Assembly (NCBI GenBank): GCA_947446625.1
Contig: CANFIE010000118.1
Location: 1-9,703, forward strand
Reading direction: 5' to 3'
Length of the DNA stretch: 9,703 nt
Source: Acetobacteraceae bacterium
GTDB lineage: Bacteria > Pseudomonadota > Alphaproteobacteria > Acetobacterales > Acetobacteraceae
Within the stretch, counting starts at the first letter, position 1, and every line of letters starts with the position of its first letter. The position numbers and the translations under genes were made by a program. Positions 1 to 7,768 of the stretch are shown piece by piece. The notes under the pieces were generated by a model. That model worked only from the letters and a program-made list of their open reading frames with translations. It did no database searches and was not told the DNA's origin.

Positions 1-1
1 C

Positions 2-2341
2 TCCGAGGCCGTGATTGTGGAGGAGATTGGCCGCTTCCTGATGAACGGGTCGCTGTATCGCGGCTTGCGGCCTGTGATGTGGAGCCCGGTGGAAAAGACC
101 GCGCTGGCCGATGCCGAGATTGAGTATCACGACCATGTTTCGCCCACGCTGTGGGCGCGGTTTGTGTTGCAGCAGGCCGGGGCGGAGGATTTGCGCGGCG
201 CGAGCGTGGTGATCTGGACCACCACGCCCTGGACCATTCCAGGCAACCGCGCCGTGGCCTATGGCGCCGAGATCGACTACGCGCTGGTGCATGTGGTGGA
301 GGTTGCCGAGGGCAGCTTCCTGAAGCCGGGCGAGAACCTGCTGGTGGCGCTGCCGCTGCTGACGGCGTTTGAGAAGGATGCCGGGCTGGCGGCGCATACC
401 GTGAAGCGCGTGCTGAAGGGCGCTGAATTGGCGGGCGCCGTGGCGGCGCATCCGCTGGCGGCCTGGAATGCCGGTTATGGCTTTGCCGTGCCGCTGCTGG
501 ATGGCGACTTCGTGACCACCGAGGCTGGTACGGGCTTCGTGCACATTGCGCCGGGCCATGGTGAGGATGACTTCAACCTGGTGCGCAGCGTGAATGCCGG
601 GCTGCCGATGGCCGAGCGCATTCCGGTGCCGGAGACGGTGAACGACGACGGCACCTTCAACCCGCTGGGCGCGCCCGGCTTTGAAGGGTTGCACGTGTTC
701 AAGGCGCATGACGCGGTGTACGCGGCCTGCGAGAGCGTGGGCACGCTGGTGGCCAAGAGCAAGCTGACGCACAGCTACCCGCATAGCTGGCGCAGCAAGA
801 AGCCGGTGATCTTCCGCGCCACGCCGCAATGGTTCATCGCCATGGATGACCACAACCACATCCGTGAAAAGTCGTTGCAGGCGCTGGCAAAAACGCATTT
901 CGTGCCCGACCAGGGGCGCAACCGCATTGGCAGCATGGTGGCAGCGCGGCCGGACTGGTGCATCAGCCGGCAGCGCGCCTGGGGCGTGCCGATTGCGGTG
1001 TTTGTGGACAAGCGCAGCGGCGAAGTGCTGCGCGACCCGGCGGTGATGCAGGGCATTGTGGATGCCTTCCGCACCGAGGGCGCCGATGCCTGGTATTTGC
1101 CCGGCGCGGCGCAGCGCTTCCTTAATCCGGTTGCTGGCTCCGCCAACGGGGGGCCGGACCGAGATCCTGCGAATTACGAGCAGGTGATGGACATTGTGGA
1201 TGTGTGGTTCGAGAGCGGCTCGACCCATGCGTTTACGCTGACCAAGGAACGTGGGCTGCCCTTCCCGGCGGACCTGTATCTGGAAGGCTCGGACCAGCAT
1301 CGCGGCTGGTTCCATTCCTCGCTGCTGGAAAGCGTGGGCACGCGCGGCGTGCCGCCCTTCAAGGCCATTCTCACCCACGGCTTCGTGCTGGATGAGAAGG
1401 GGCGGAAGATGTCGAAGTCGCTCGGCAACGTCACCGCCCCGCAGGAGGTGATGAAGGATTACGGCGCCGATATTCTGCGGCTGTGGGTGATGAATTCCGA
1501 CACCGCCGACGACCTGCGCATTGGCAAGGAAATCCTGAAGCAGCAGGCGGAGCTGTATCGGCGGCTGCGCAATACGCTGCGCTGGCTGCTGGGTGGCCTG
1601 GAAGGTTTCACCGAGGCCGAGCGCGTGCCGGAAGCCGAGCTGCCGGAGTTGGAGCGCTGGGTGCTGCATCGGCTGAGCGAGCTGGATGTGAAGCTGCGCC
1701 AGGCCGCCGAGGATTACGACTGGAGCGGGGTTTATCCCGAGCTGCATAATTTCTGCGCGGCGGATCTCAGCGCCTTCTACTTCGATATCCGCAAGGACGC
1801 GCTGTACTGCGACGCGCCCGACAGCCTGCGCCGCCGCGCCACGCGCACGGTGCTGGATGCGCTGCATCGGTGCCTGACCACCTGGTTGGCGCCGGTGCTG
1901 GTATTCACGGCGGAGGAAGCCTGGCAGGCGCGCTTCCCGGATGAGGCGGACAGCGTGCACCTGCATGATTGGCCGCTGGTGCCGGCGAGTTGGCGGGATG
2001 AGGCGCTGGCGGCGAAGTGGGCGCGCATTCGGGCGCTGCGCGGCGATGTGACGGCAGTGCTGGAAGTGGCGCGCAAGGAAGGTGCCATCGGCGCCAGCCT
2101 GCAGGCCGCCCCGGTGCTGACCTGGCCGGCCGAGGATGCCGAACTGCTGACGGCGGAAGGCTGGGCGGAAACCTGCATCACCTCGGCGGTGGAGTTGCGC
2201 CAGGGCGAAGCGACGGTGGCCTTCGCCGCCGCCCCCGGCCAGAAATGCGACCGCTGCTGGAAGGTGCTGCCGGAAGTGGGCGGCTCGGCCGCGCACCCCA
2301 CGCTGTGCCGCCGCTGCGAAGCGGTGGTGGAGGCCGCGTGA
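2..2341 (+). CDS. ileS: Isoleucyl-tRNA synthetase, 5'-truncated by the window edge
   Basis: Class I aminoacyl-tRNA synthetase that charges tRNA-Ile with isoleucine and edits misactivated valine, in the cytoplasm. The reading frame is open from base 2, so the true start lies upstream and roughly 165-190 N-terminal residues, including the HIGH motif, are missing; the GTG at 11 is not the start. Visible in order: the editing-domain WTTTPWTIP motif (about 218-244) and GTGFVHIAPGHGEDDF (about 530-577), DWCISRQRAWGVPI (about 953-994), DVWFESGSTHAF (about 1199-1234), LEGSDQHRGWFHSSLL, then KMSKS at 1406-1420. An anticodon-binding helical region follows, and a C-terminal zinc finger with CxxC pairs at 2246-2257 and 2306-2317. 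That finger is typical of the standard bacterial (type 1) enzyme. DVWFESG carries Glu where most IleRS have Asp. The stop overlaps the lspA start. Identification is secure. Confidence 0.98.
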   Translation, partial: SEAVIVEEIGRFLMNGSLYRGLRPVMWSPVEKTALADAEIEYHDHVSPTLWARFVLQQAGAEDLRGASVVIWTTTPWTIPGNRAVAYGAEIDYALVHVVEVAEGSFLKPGENLLVALPLLTAFEKDAGLAAHTVKRVLKGAELAGAVAAHPLAAWNAGYGFAVPLLDGDFVTTEAGTGFVHIAPGHGEDDFNLVRSVNAGLPMAERIPVPETVNDDGTFNPLGAPGFEGLHVFKAHDAVYAACESVGTLVAKSKLTHSYPHSWRSKKPVIFRATPQWFIAMDDHNHIREKSLQALAKTHFVPDQGRNRIGSMVAARPDWCISRQRAWGVPIAVFVDKRSGEVLRDPAVMQGIVDAFRTEGADAWYLPGAAQRFLNPVAGSANGGPDRDPANYEQVMDIVDVWFESGSTHAFTLTKERGLPFPADLYLEGSDQHRGWFHSSLLESVGTRGVPPFKAILTHGFVLDEKGRKMSKSLGNVTAPQEVMKDYGADILRLWVMNSDTADDLRIGKEILKQQAELYRRLRNTLRWLLGGLEGFTEAERVPEAELPELERWVLHRLSELDVKLRQAAEDYDWSGVYPELHNFCAADLSAFYFDIRKDALYCDAPDSLRRRATRTVLDALHRCLTTWLAPVLVFTAEEAWQARFPDEADSVHLHDWPLVPASWRDEALAAKWARIRALRGDVTAVLEVARKEGAIGASLQAAPVLTWPAEDAELLTAEGWAETCITSAVELRQGEATVAFAAAPGQKCDRCWKVLPEVGGSAAHPTLCRRCEAVVEAA
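2329..2333 (+). promoter_or_regulatory. Shine-Dalgarno GGAGG for lspA, inside the ileS 3' end
   Basis: A perfect GGAGG lies four bases before the GTG at 2338. It decides the lspA start in favour of this GTG rather than the ATG at 2383, which would remove most of the first membrane helix. Its location in the last ileS codons implies translational coupling. Confidence 0.7.
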
Positions 2342-2859
2342 CCTTGGTGCTGGACCGCGCCCGGTTGCAACTGGGCCTGCCCATGGCGCTGGGCACACTG
2401 GTGCTGGACCAGTTGAGCAAGTGGGCCATGCTGCAGCCGCTGAACCTGCCGGCGGTGCAGCATATTCCCATGCTGGAGGTTGGGCCTTTCGCGCTCGACC
2501 TCACCATGGTGTGGAATCGCGGCGTTACCTTCGGGCTGCTCTGGGGCGACAGCTTCTGGGCGCAACTGCTGCTGGCCATGGCCGCCAGCGGCATTGCGCT
2601 GTTCCTACTGCGCTGGATGGCACGGGCCGAAACCGCCTGGGTGGCCGTGGCGCTGGGCGCCGTGGTAGGCGGCGCCATTGGCAATGTGATCGACCGGCTT
2701 CGTTTCGGCGCGGTGGTGGATTTCCTCGACTTCCATATCAATTTCGCCAGCGGACCGTGGAATTGGTACGTATTCAACGTGGCCGACGCCGGTATTGTAT
2801 GCGGCGTGGGCGTGCTGGTTGCAGACGCCTTGTTCCGGCGCGAACCCAAGGCTAAGTAG
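2338..2859 (+). CDS. lspA: Lipoprotein signal peptidase (signal peptidase II)
   Basis: Inner-membrane aspartyl protease that removes the signal peptide of prolipoproteins after the lipobox cysteine has been diacylated. The 173-residue product matches the usual family length. Seen in order: LDQLSK at residues 23-28, NRGVTFGLL at 60-68, GNVIDRLRFGAVVDFLDF at 115-132 and FNVADAGI at 146-153. The catalytic aspartates are D119 and D150. Four hydrophobic segments are apparent at about 12-31, 73-91, 100-117 and 143-165. The start is GTG, overlapping the ileS TGA in a GTGA arrangement with a GGAGG just before it. The next gene, six bases downstream, encodes a lipoprotein with a clear lipobox, so enzyme and probable substrate are cotranscribed. 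Identification is secure. Confidence 0.97.
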   Translation: MTLVLDRARLQLGLPMALGTLVLDQLSKWAMLQPLNLPAVQHIPMLEVGPFALDLTMVWNRGVTFGLLWGDSFWAQLLLAMAASGIALFLLRWMARAETAWVAVALGAVVGGAIGNVIDRLRFGAVVDFLDFHINFASGPWNWYVFNVADAGIVCGVGVLVADALFRREPKAK

Positions 2860-2865
2860 GCACCC

Positions 2866-3453
2866 ATGAACACCCGCCGCCCCTCTGGTTTCCGCGCCTT
2901 GCTGGCCCTTGTGGCCCTGGCCCCGCTCGCCGCCTGCGGTGGGGGGGACACCATGCGCAGCTTCGGGCTTACCCGAGACGCGCCGGATGAATTCCAGGTA
3001 ACCACCCGCGCACCGCTTTCCATGCCGCCGGCCCTGGGCGCCCTGCCCGCGCCGCGCCCTGGCATGGAACGCCCGCAGGAGCTGGACCAGCGCCGCCAGG
3101 CTGAAGCTGCGCTGGTGCCGGGCGCCGCGCTGGGCCGTGGGGCCAGCACGCGGCGCTCCTCGGGCGAAGGCGCGCTGCTTTCGGCCGCTGGTCAGCCGGT
3201 GGGTGGCGATATCCGCCGCACGGTGGACCAGGAAAGCAGCCGGCTGGACGCGCCGCAGAGCAGCTTCGTGGACACCCTGATGTTCTGGCGCAGCCCGGAT
3301 GCCCCCGGCACCCAGGTGGACCCGCGCCGCGAAGCGCAGCGTCTGCGCGAGAATGCCGCCCTTGGGCGCGACACTGGTGATGGCGAAACGCCGATCATTC
3401 AGCCGGCGCGCAGCACCAATCCGGTGGTTCGGCTGTACGACAGCATTTTCTGA
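2866..3453 (+). CDS. DUF3035 / BamF-type outer-membrane lipoprotein
   Basis: Seen: 195 residues with a basic N-terminus (RRPSGFR), a hydrophobic stretch and a lipobox LAAC at residues 21-24, so Cys24 would be lipidated after LspA cleavage. No aspartate follows the cysteine. A short conserved block, PDEFQVTTRAPLSMPP at residues 40-55, is the hallmark of the DUF3035 family. The rest is rich in Ala, Gly, Pro, Arg and Gln, probably largely disordered, and ends in NPVVRLYDSIF. Known: members of this alphaproteobacterial family were described as BamF, a lipoprotein associated with the outer-membrane beta-barrel assembly (BAM) complex, and share a short motif with BamC. Inferred: this protein is an outer-membrane periplasm-facing BAM accessory. 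It starts six bases after lspA with a weak AGG as ribosome site. The lipoprotein call is firm; the BAM role is moderate. Confidence 0.85.
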   Translation: MNTRRPSGFRALLALVALAPLAACGGGDTMRSFGLTRDAPDEFQVTTRAPLSMPPALGALPAPRPGMERPQELDQRRQAEAALVPGAALGRGASTRRSSGEGALLSAAGQPVGGDIRRTVDQESSRLDAPQSSFVDTLMFWRSPDAPGTQVDPRREAQRLRENAALGRDTGDGETPIIQPARSTNPVVRLYDSIF

Positions 3454-3460
3454 CCATCAT

Positions 3461-3473
3461 TTTGGGTTAGTCT
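3461..3473 (+). promoter_or_regulatory. Promoter-like motif TTTGGGTTAGTCT before the M16 operon
   Basis: This block sits in the 55-base gap between the lipoprotein gene and the M16 pair, 35 bases before the ATG at 3509. TAGTCT (3468-3473) fits a TAnnnT -10 element. It matches 12 of 13 bases of the block at 8752-8764 in front of mutL. No good -35 at standard spacing is visible, so the promoter role is inferred from the shared motif and its placement. Confidence 0.4.
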
Positions 3474-3508
3474 TGGCGCTTGGGCATTCCCGCCCCAAAT
3501 GACCGGAC

Positions 3509-4870
3509 ATGCCCAAACTGACTCGTCGCACCGCGCTTTCCGCCGCCGCCCTGTTGCCGCTCGCGGCGCAGGCGCAGGCTCCCGCCGCCGCTCCGCAGGC
3601 CGAGCGTGGGCTGTTTGGCGCCAAGACCTGGAAGCTGGCCAATGGCCTGACCGTGGTTTTGGCCGAATCCCATCGGGCGCCCGTGGTGGCGCACTACCTG
3701 TTCTACGGTGCCGGCGGCGCCGAGGACCCGGTGGGCAAGTCCGGCACCGCACATTTCCTGGAACACATGATGTTCAAGGGCAGCCGCAACGTGGCGCCCG
3801 GAGCATTCTCCCTCACCATTGCGCGTGAGGGTGGGCAGGACAACGCCTTCACCTCGCGTGATGTCACCGCCTATTACCAACATGTTGAGGCCAGCCGGCT
3901 GCCGCTGGTGATGCGGCTGGAGGCGGATCGCTTCGCCCACCCGCTGCTGGGGGCCGAGACGCTGGAATCCGAGCGCCAGGTGATTCTGGAGGAGCGGCGC
4001 CAGCGCACCGATGCCAACCCGCGCGGCAAGTTCTGGGAAGCGCTGGAAGCCGCCTTCTGGGGCCGGCAGCATTGGGCGGGGCGACCCATCATTGGCTGGG
4101 AGGATGAGATCCGCGCCATCACCCGCGAGGATCTGGTGGAGTTCCATGCCCGCCGTTACGCGCCGGAAAACGCCACGCTGGTGGTGGCTGGCGCGGTGAC
4201 CGAGGCCGAATTGCGCAAGCTGGCCGACGAGTTCTACGCCCCGGTGGCGCCGCGCGCCCGGCTGCCGCGCAACCGCGCCGCCGCCCCGGCGCTGCAGGGC
4301 ATGGCGCGGTTCGAGATGCCCGATGCGGCGGTGCGCGAGGCCAGCCTGACCCGGCGGCTGAAGGCCCCCGGCCTGCTGGGGCCAGACAGCCAGCATGGCT
4401 ACCCGCTGGAAGTGCTGGCGCATCTACTGGGCACCGGGCCAGGCAGCCGGCTGAACCGGGCGCTGGTGCAAACCGGCCTGGCCACCATGGCGGGGGCTGG
4501 CTATTCCGGTGACGTGCCCAGCTTCACCAACTTCACCTTCGCCGCCACGGCGCGGCAGGGCGTGGCCCCGGCCCGGCTGGAAGCGGCGCTGGATGCCGAG
4601 GTGAGCAAGCTGCTGGCCGATGGCGTGACCGAGGATGAGGTGAAACGCTCGGTCCGGCAGTTGACCGCCGGCGCCGTGCTGGCGTTGGACGGCATTGGCG
4701 CCGCGCCCCGGCTGCTGGGTGACGCGCTGGCCTGCGGGCTGGGGCTGGATACGGTGGAGTTCTGGCCACGGCATATCCGCGGGGTGACCGCGCCGCAGGT
4801 GATGGCCGCCGCCCAGGCGGTACTGGGCCGCAATGCCGTGGGCATCACCGGCTGGCAGGTGCCGGCATGA
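3509..4870 (+). CDS. M16 zinc metallopeptidase, catalytic subunit, Tat-like signal
   Basis: Zinc-dependent peptidase of the pitrilysin/insulinase family, 453 residues, of the short two-domain type that works as a dimer. Seen: the inverted zinc motif HFLEH at residues 82-86 (3752-3766), with the third ligand E162 in EER 75 residues later, plus GGQDNAFTSRDVTAYY at about 108-123. A second M16 half follows at roughly 195-370. In that half the Arg/Tyr pair used to hold substrate is missing: the aligned positions are L319 and T326. The N-terminus TRRTALSAAALLPLAAQAQA looks like a twin-arginine signal with an AxA cleavage site near residue 24, suggesting periplasmic location. An in-frame TGA at 3500-3502 fixes ATG 3509 as the first usable start; its ribosome site is weak. 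The stop overlaps the next gene, its likely partner subunit. Natural substrates are unknown. Confidence 0.93.
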   Translation: MPKLTRRTALSAAALLPLAAQAQAPAAAPQAERGLFGAKTWKLANGLTVVLAESHRAPVVAHYLFYGAGGAEDPVGKSGTAHFLEHMMFKGSRNVAPGAFSLTIAREGGQDNAFTSRDVTAYYQHVEASRLPLVMRLEADRFAHPLLGAETLESERQVILEERRQRTDANPRGKFWEALEAAFWGRQHWAGRPIIGWEDEIRAITREDLVEFHARRYAPENATLVVAGAVTEAELRKLADEFYAPVAPRARLPRNRAAAPALQGMARFEMPDAAVREASLTRRLKAPGLLGPDSQHGYPLEVLAHLLGTGPGSRLNRALVQTGLATMAGAGYSGDVPSFTNFTFAATARQGVAPARLEAALDAEVSKLLADGVTEDEVKRSVRQLTAGAVLALDGIGAAPRLLGDALACGLGLDTVEFWPRHIRGVTAPQVMAAAQAVLGRNAVGITGWQVPA

Positions 4871-6117
4871 CCGATTTTACCGTTCCCGTTCAGATCGTTC
4901 CCTTCGCCGGCGGCACCGCCTGGCTGGTGGAGGATCATTCGCTGCCCATCGTGGCGCTGGCCTGGAGCTGGGCCGGTGGCGCGGCGCTGGACCCGGCGGG
5001 GCAGGAAGGCGCCACCGCCCAGGGCGCGGCATTGCTGACGGAAGGCGCCGGGCCGCTGGCCGCCGTGGCCTTTGCCGATGCGCTGCGCGACGAGGCGATT
5101 ACGCTCGGCTTTGGCGTGGGCCGGGACCAGTTTGAGGGCAGCATGCGCACGCTGAGCGACGCGCTGCCCGCGGCGATACGGCTGGCCAACCTGGCCATGA
5201 CGCAGCCGCGCTTTGACGCCGAAGCGGTGGAACGGGTGCGCGCCCGGGCGCTGGCGGCGGAACGCCGGGCGCTGGAAACCCCGGCCGGCCTGGCACGACG
5301 CAGCTACATGGCGGCGGCGTTTCCGGGGCATCCAGCCGGGCGGCCCTCGGCCGGCACCGCTGAAAGCCTGGCGCGGCTGACGGTAGCCGAGATGCGGGCG
5401 GCGCTGGGCCGGCAGATGCGGCGCGACGGACTGCTGGTAACGGCGGCCGGGGCGATAAAGCCCGAGGCGCTGGCCCGGGCAGCCGAGCAATTGTTCACCG
5501 GCTTGCCGGCCGGGGCGCCAGCCCTGCCGCCGGCGCTGCCGGGCTTCACCAATTTCGGCCAGCGCGTGGTGCCCATGGTGGCGCCGCAATCGGCCGTGGT
5601 GTTTGGCCAGGACGGCTTGCTGAACACCGACCCGGCCTGGGAAGCGGCGCAGGTGATGCTGCGGGTGCTGGGCGGCGGCGGCTTTGCCAGCCGGCTGATG
5701 CAGGCGGTGCGGGAACAGCGCGGCCTGGCCTATGGCATTTCGGCGGGGCTGGACCTGATGTTCCGGCGCGGCATGTTGCTTGGCTCGGTGGCAACCGAAA
5801 ATGCGCGCGTGGCGGAAACCCTGGCGGTACTGCGGGCGGAATGGGCGCGCATGGCCGAAAGCGGCCCGACCGAGGCCGAGTTGGCCGATGCCGTGGCCTA
5901 CCTGACCGGCGCGCTGCCACTGCAATTCGCCGATAGCCGACGCATCGCCGACGGCTTGCTGACGTTGCGTCAGAATGACCGGACGCCGGAATGGCTGAAC
6001 GGACGCTCGGCCCGGCTGGCCGCATTGAAGCGCGAGGATCTGGCGGCGGTGGCAAAACGGCTGCTGCGGCCGGAGCAACTTTCGGTGGTGATTGCCGGGC
6101 AGCCCGTGGGCCTGTAA
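4867..6117 (+). CDS. M16 family protein, non-catalytic partner subunit
   Basis: 416 residues with the same two-domain M16 fold as the preceding gene but no zinc site: where the partner has HFLEH this protein has AQGAA (residues 51-55), so it cannot be catalytic alone. It keeps the Arg/Tyr pair in REQRGLAYG, with R282 and Y289, which in M16B heterodimers helps bind substrate in the partner's active site. Known: paired M16B genes, one with HxxEH and one with R/Y, form a heterosubunit peptidase in Sphingomonas. Inferred: the two proteins here do the same. Start ATG 4867 overlaps the previous stop as ATGA, giving translational coupling and probably equal amounts. No upstream in-frame start exists before it, and the M16 fold begins at about residue 6, so there is no visible signal peptide, unlike the partner. 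Confidence 0.92.
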   Translation: MTDFTVPVQIVPFAGGTAWLVEDHSLPIVALAWSWAGGAALDPAGQEGATAQGAALLTEGAGPLAAVAFADALRDEAITLGFGVGRDQFEGSMRTLSDALPAAIRLANLAMTQPRFDAEAVERVRARALAAERRALETPAGLARRSYMAAAFPGHPAGRPSAGTAESLARLTVAEMRAALGRQMRRDGLLVTAAGAIKPEALARAAEQLFTGLPAGAPALPPALPGFTNFGQRVVPMVAPQSAVVFGQDGLLNTDPAWEAAQVMLRVLGGGGFASRLMQAVREQRGLAYGISAGLDLMFRRGMLLGSVATENARVAETLAVLRAEWARMAESGPTEAELADAVAYLTGALPLQFADSRRIADGLLTLRQNDRTPEWLNGRSARLAALKREDLAAVAKRLLRPEQLSVVIAGQPVGL

Positions 6118-6132
6118 TTCCTGCCACAAATC

Positions 6133-6137
6133 GGAGG
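6133..6137 (+). promoter_or_regulatory. Shine-Dalgarno GGAGG for pgi
   Basis: A perfect GGAGG lies five bases before ATG 6143. It selects this ATG over an in-frame TTG at 6092 that would overlap the M16 gene. Confidence 0.8.
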
Positions 6138-6142
6138 CGGGC

Positions 6143-7690
6143 ATGGGCGAAACACTCTCCACGGCGTGGGCGGAACTCCAGCGACTGGGTTCAGCGCCGG
6201 GGGCCGATGCCATCAGGCCACTTTTTGCCGCCGACCCGGCGCGCTTCAGCCGGTTCAGCCGGCGCAGCGACGGGTTGCTGCTGGACTACTCGAAGACCGC
6301 GCTGAGCGATGCGGTGCTGGCGGCATTGCTGGCGCTGGCTCGGGCTGCCGATGTGGAAGGCAAGCGCGCCGCCATGGCGCGTGGCGATGTGGTGAACACC
6401 ACCGAAGGCCGCGCCGTGCTGCATATGGCGCTGCGCGGCCATCAGGGTGTGCCGGCAGCGGCGGCCGATGTGGCTGCGGTGAAGGCGCGGATGCGTGCCT
6501 TCACCGAACAGGTGCATGCCGAAGGACGCTTCACCGATGTGGTGAATGTGGGCATTGGCGGCAGCGACCTGGGGCCGGCCATGGCGGCGCGTGGGTTGTG
6601 GCATCATGGCTGCCCGATGCGGGCGCACTACCTGGCCAATGTGGACGCCCATGCCTGGGAAACCCTGCGCCCCACGCTGGACCCGGCACGCACCTTGGTG
6701 CTGGTGGGCAGCAAGACCTTCACCACCCAGGAAACCATGGCCAATGCCAACCTGGTGAAGCAGTGGCTGGGCGTGCATGCCGCCGGGCAGATGGTGGCGC
6801 TTTCCACCAACATGAGCGGCACGGCGGCCTTTGGCATTCCGCCGGAGCGGGTGTTTCCGTTCAAGGACTGGGTGGGCGGGCGCTACAGCCTGTGGAGCGC
6901 CATTGGGCTTTCGCTGGCGCTGGCGCTGGGCTGGCCGGCGTTTGAGCGCCTGCTGGCCGGCGCGCATGCCATGGATGAGCATTTTCTGCATACGCCACTG
7001 GAAGACAACCTGCCGGTACTGCTGGCGCTGGTGGAATGCTGGCATGTGAACGGGCTGGGGCTGAATGCCCGCGCCGTGCTGCCGTATGACGAACGCCTGC
7101 GCCGGCTGCCGGCGCATTTGCAGCAGTTGGAAATGGAAAGCCTGGGCAAGCGCGTAACCCTGGCCGGCGCGCCGGTGGGGCGCGATACCGGGCCGGTGGT
7201 ATTCGGCGAGCCGGGCACCAATGCGCAGCACAGCTTCATGCAGTTGATCCACCAGAGCCCGCGCCCAGTGCCGGTGGACTTCATTCTGGTGGCCAAGCCA
7301 GACCATCCGCATGCCGACAGCCATCGGAAGCTGTTGGCCAATGGGCTGGCCCAGGCGGCGGCGCTGCTTCGCGGCAAAACCCTGGCCGAAGCCGCCGCCG
7401 AAACCCCGGCGCTGGCGGCGCATCGTGAATTCCCCGGCGACCGCCCGAGCGTGACCATTCTGCTGCGCCGGTTGGACCCGTTCAGCCTGGGGCAGTTGGT
7501 GGCGCTGTATGAGCACAAGGTCTTCACCCTGGGCGCATTGTGGGGGGTGAACGCCTTTGACCAATGGGGCGTGGAACTGGGCAAGGTTCTGGCCGGGGCC
7601 ATTCTGCCGGAACTGGAAGCTGGGGCCCCCACCCCGGGCGCGCATGATGGCAGCACCGAGGGGTTGATGCGGGAAGTGCTGCGGGACTGA
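6143..7690 (+). CDS. pgi: Glucose-6-phosphate isomerase
   Basis: Cytoplasmic enzyme interconverting glucose 6-phosphate and fructose 6-phosphate, linking glycolysis/gluconeogenesis with the Entner-Doudoroff and pentose phosphate routes. The product is 515 residues, slightly shorter than the 549 of E. coli. Seen: the substrate loop GIGGSDLGPAM (about 138-148), family signature 1 DWVGGRYSLWSAIG at 242-255, the catalytic Glu in MESLGK (E332), the ring-opening His in NAQHSFMQLIHQ (H363), and signature 2 GALWGVNAFDQWGVELGK, ending in the active-site lysine K481. All key residues are present and the gene looks intact. The start is ATG 6143 behind a GGAGG. It lies 25 bases after the M16 pair with no terminator between, so readthrough from that operon is likely; no metabolic link to the peptidases is evident. 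Confidence 0.97.
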   Translation: MGETLSTAWAELQRLGSAPGADAIRPLFAADPARFSRFSRRSDGLLLDYSKTALSDAVLAALLALARAADVEGKRAAMARGDVVNTTEGRAVLHMALRGHQGVPAAAADVAAVKARMRAFTEQVHAEGRFTDVVNVGIGGSDLGPAMAARGLWHHGCPMRAHYLANVDAHAWETLRPTLDPARTLVLVGSKTFTTQETMANANLVKQWLGVHAAGQMVALSTNMSGTAAFGIPPERVFPFKDWVGGRYSLWSAIGLSLALALGWPAFERLLAGAHAMDEHFLHTPLEDNLPVLLALVECWHVNGLGLNARAVLPYDERLRRLPAHLQQLEMESLGKRVTLAGAPVGRDTGPVVFGEPGTNAQHSFMQLIHQSPRPVPVDFILVAKPDHPHADSHRKLLANGLAQAAALLRGKTLAEAAAETPALAAHREFPGDRPSVTILLRRLDPFSLGQLVALYEHKVFTLGALWGVNAFDQWGVELGKVLAGAILPELEAGAPTPGAHDGSTEGLMREVLRD

Positions 7691-7701
7691 AGCTGCCGCA
7701 G
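7679..7701 (+). terminator. Short hairpin across the pgi stop codon
   Basis: CTGCGG (7679-7684) pairs with CCGCAG (7696-7701) around an 11-base loop that contains the pgi TGA. There is no T run after it, so it may be only a weak terminator or a 3'-end stabilising structure, or chance in GC-rich DNA. Confidence 0.25.
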
Positions 7702-7755
7702 GGCCGATACCAACCGCAACACTTGTTCACACCACAGGCGCGGCTGAGCGGGTAT

Positions 7756-7768
7756 TTCCGGCCCGGAA
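7756..7768. promoter_or_regulatory. Palindrome TTCCGGcCCGGAA, candidate operator
   Basis: Two perfect 6-base arms flank a single central C, 15 bases before the PepSY-type gene. It overlaps GGGTATTTC (7750-7758), which somewhat resembles the GGGnTAGTCT blocks in front of the M16 operon and mutL. A one-base centre makes it a poor RNA hairpin but a reasonable site for a dimeric repressor. The regulator is unknown. Confidence 0.3.

Noticed and set aside
2017..2337. An lspA-frame extension upstream to 2017 inside ileS
   Set aside because: The extension is a shadow of the ileS frame. LspA of normal length starts at GTG 2338 behind a GGAGG.
3480..3498. TTGGG/CCCAA inverted repeat in the leader of the first M16 gene
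   Set aside because: Only five base pairs with a nine-base loop and no clear overlap with a ribosome site; easily chance.
6092..6142. An N-terminal extension of pgi from a TTG at 6092, which would contain a CNSCHK stretch resembling a CxxCH haem motif
   Set aside because: It would overlap the end of the M16 gene, and the GGAGG at 6133-6137 is ideally placed for ATG 6143, where the normal enzyme begins.
6118..6142. Possible promoter or terminator between the M16 pair and pgi
   Set aside because: The 25 bases hold only the Shine-Dalgarno; no inverted repeat or -10-like element was found.
4501..6213. A 570-codon open frame on the - strand across the M16 pair, and others as long elsewhere (6191-7645, 7727-9598)
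   Set aside because: They lie opposite well-supported genes, encode low-complexity Arg/Gln/Ala/His-rich sequence with no recognisable motif, and are expected mirror frames in GC-rich DNA.
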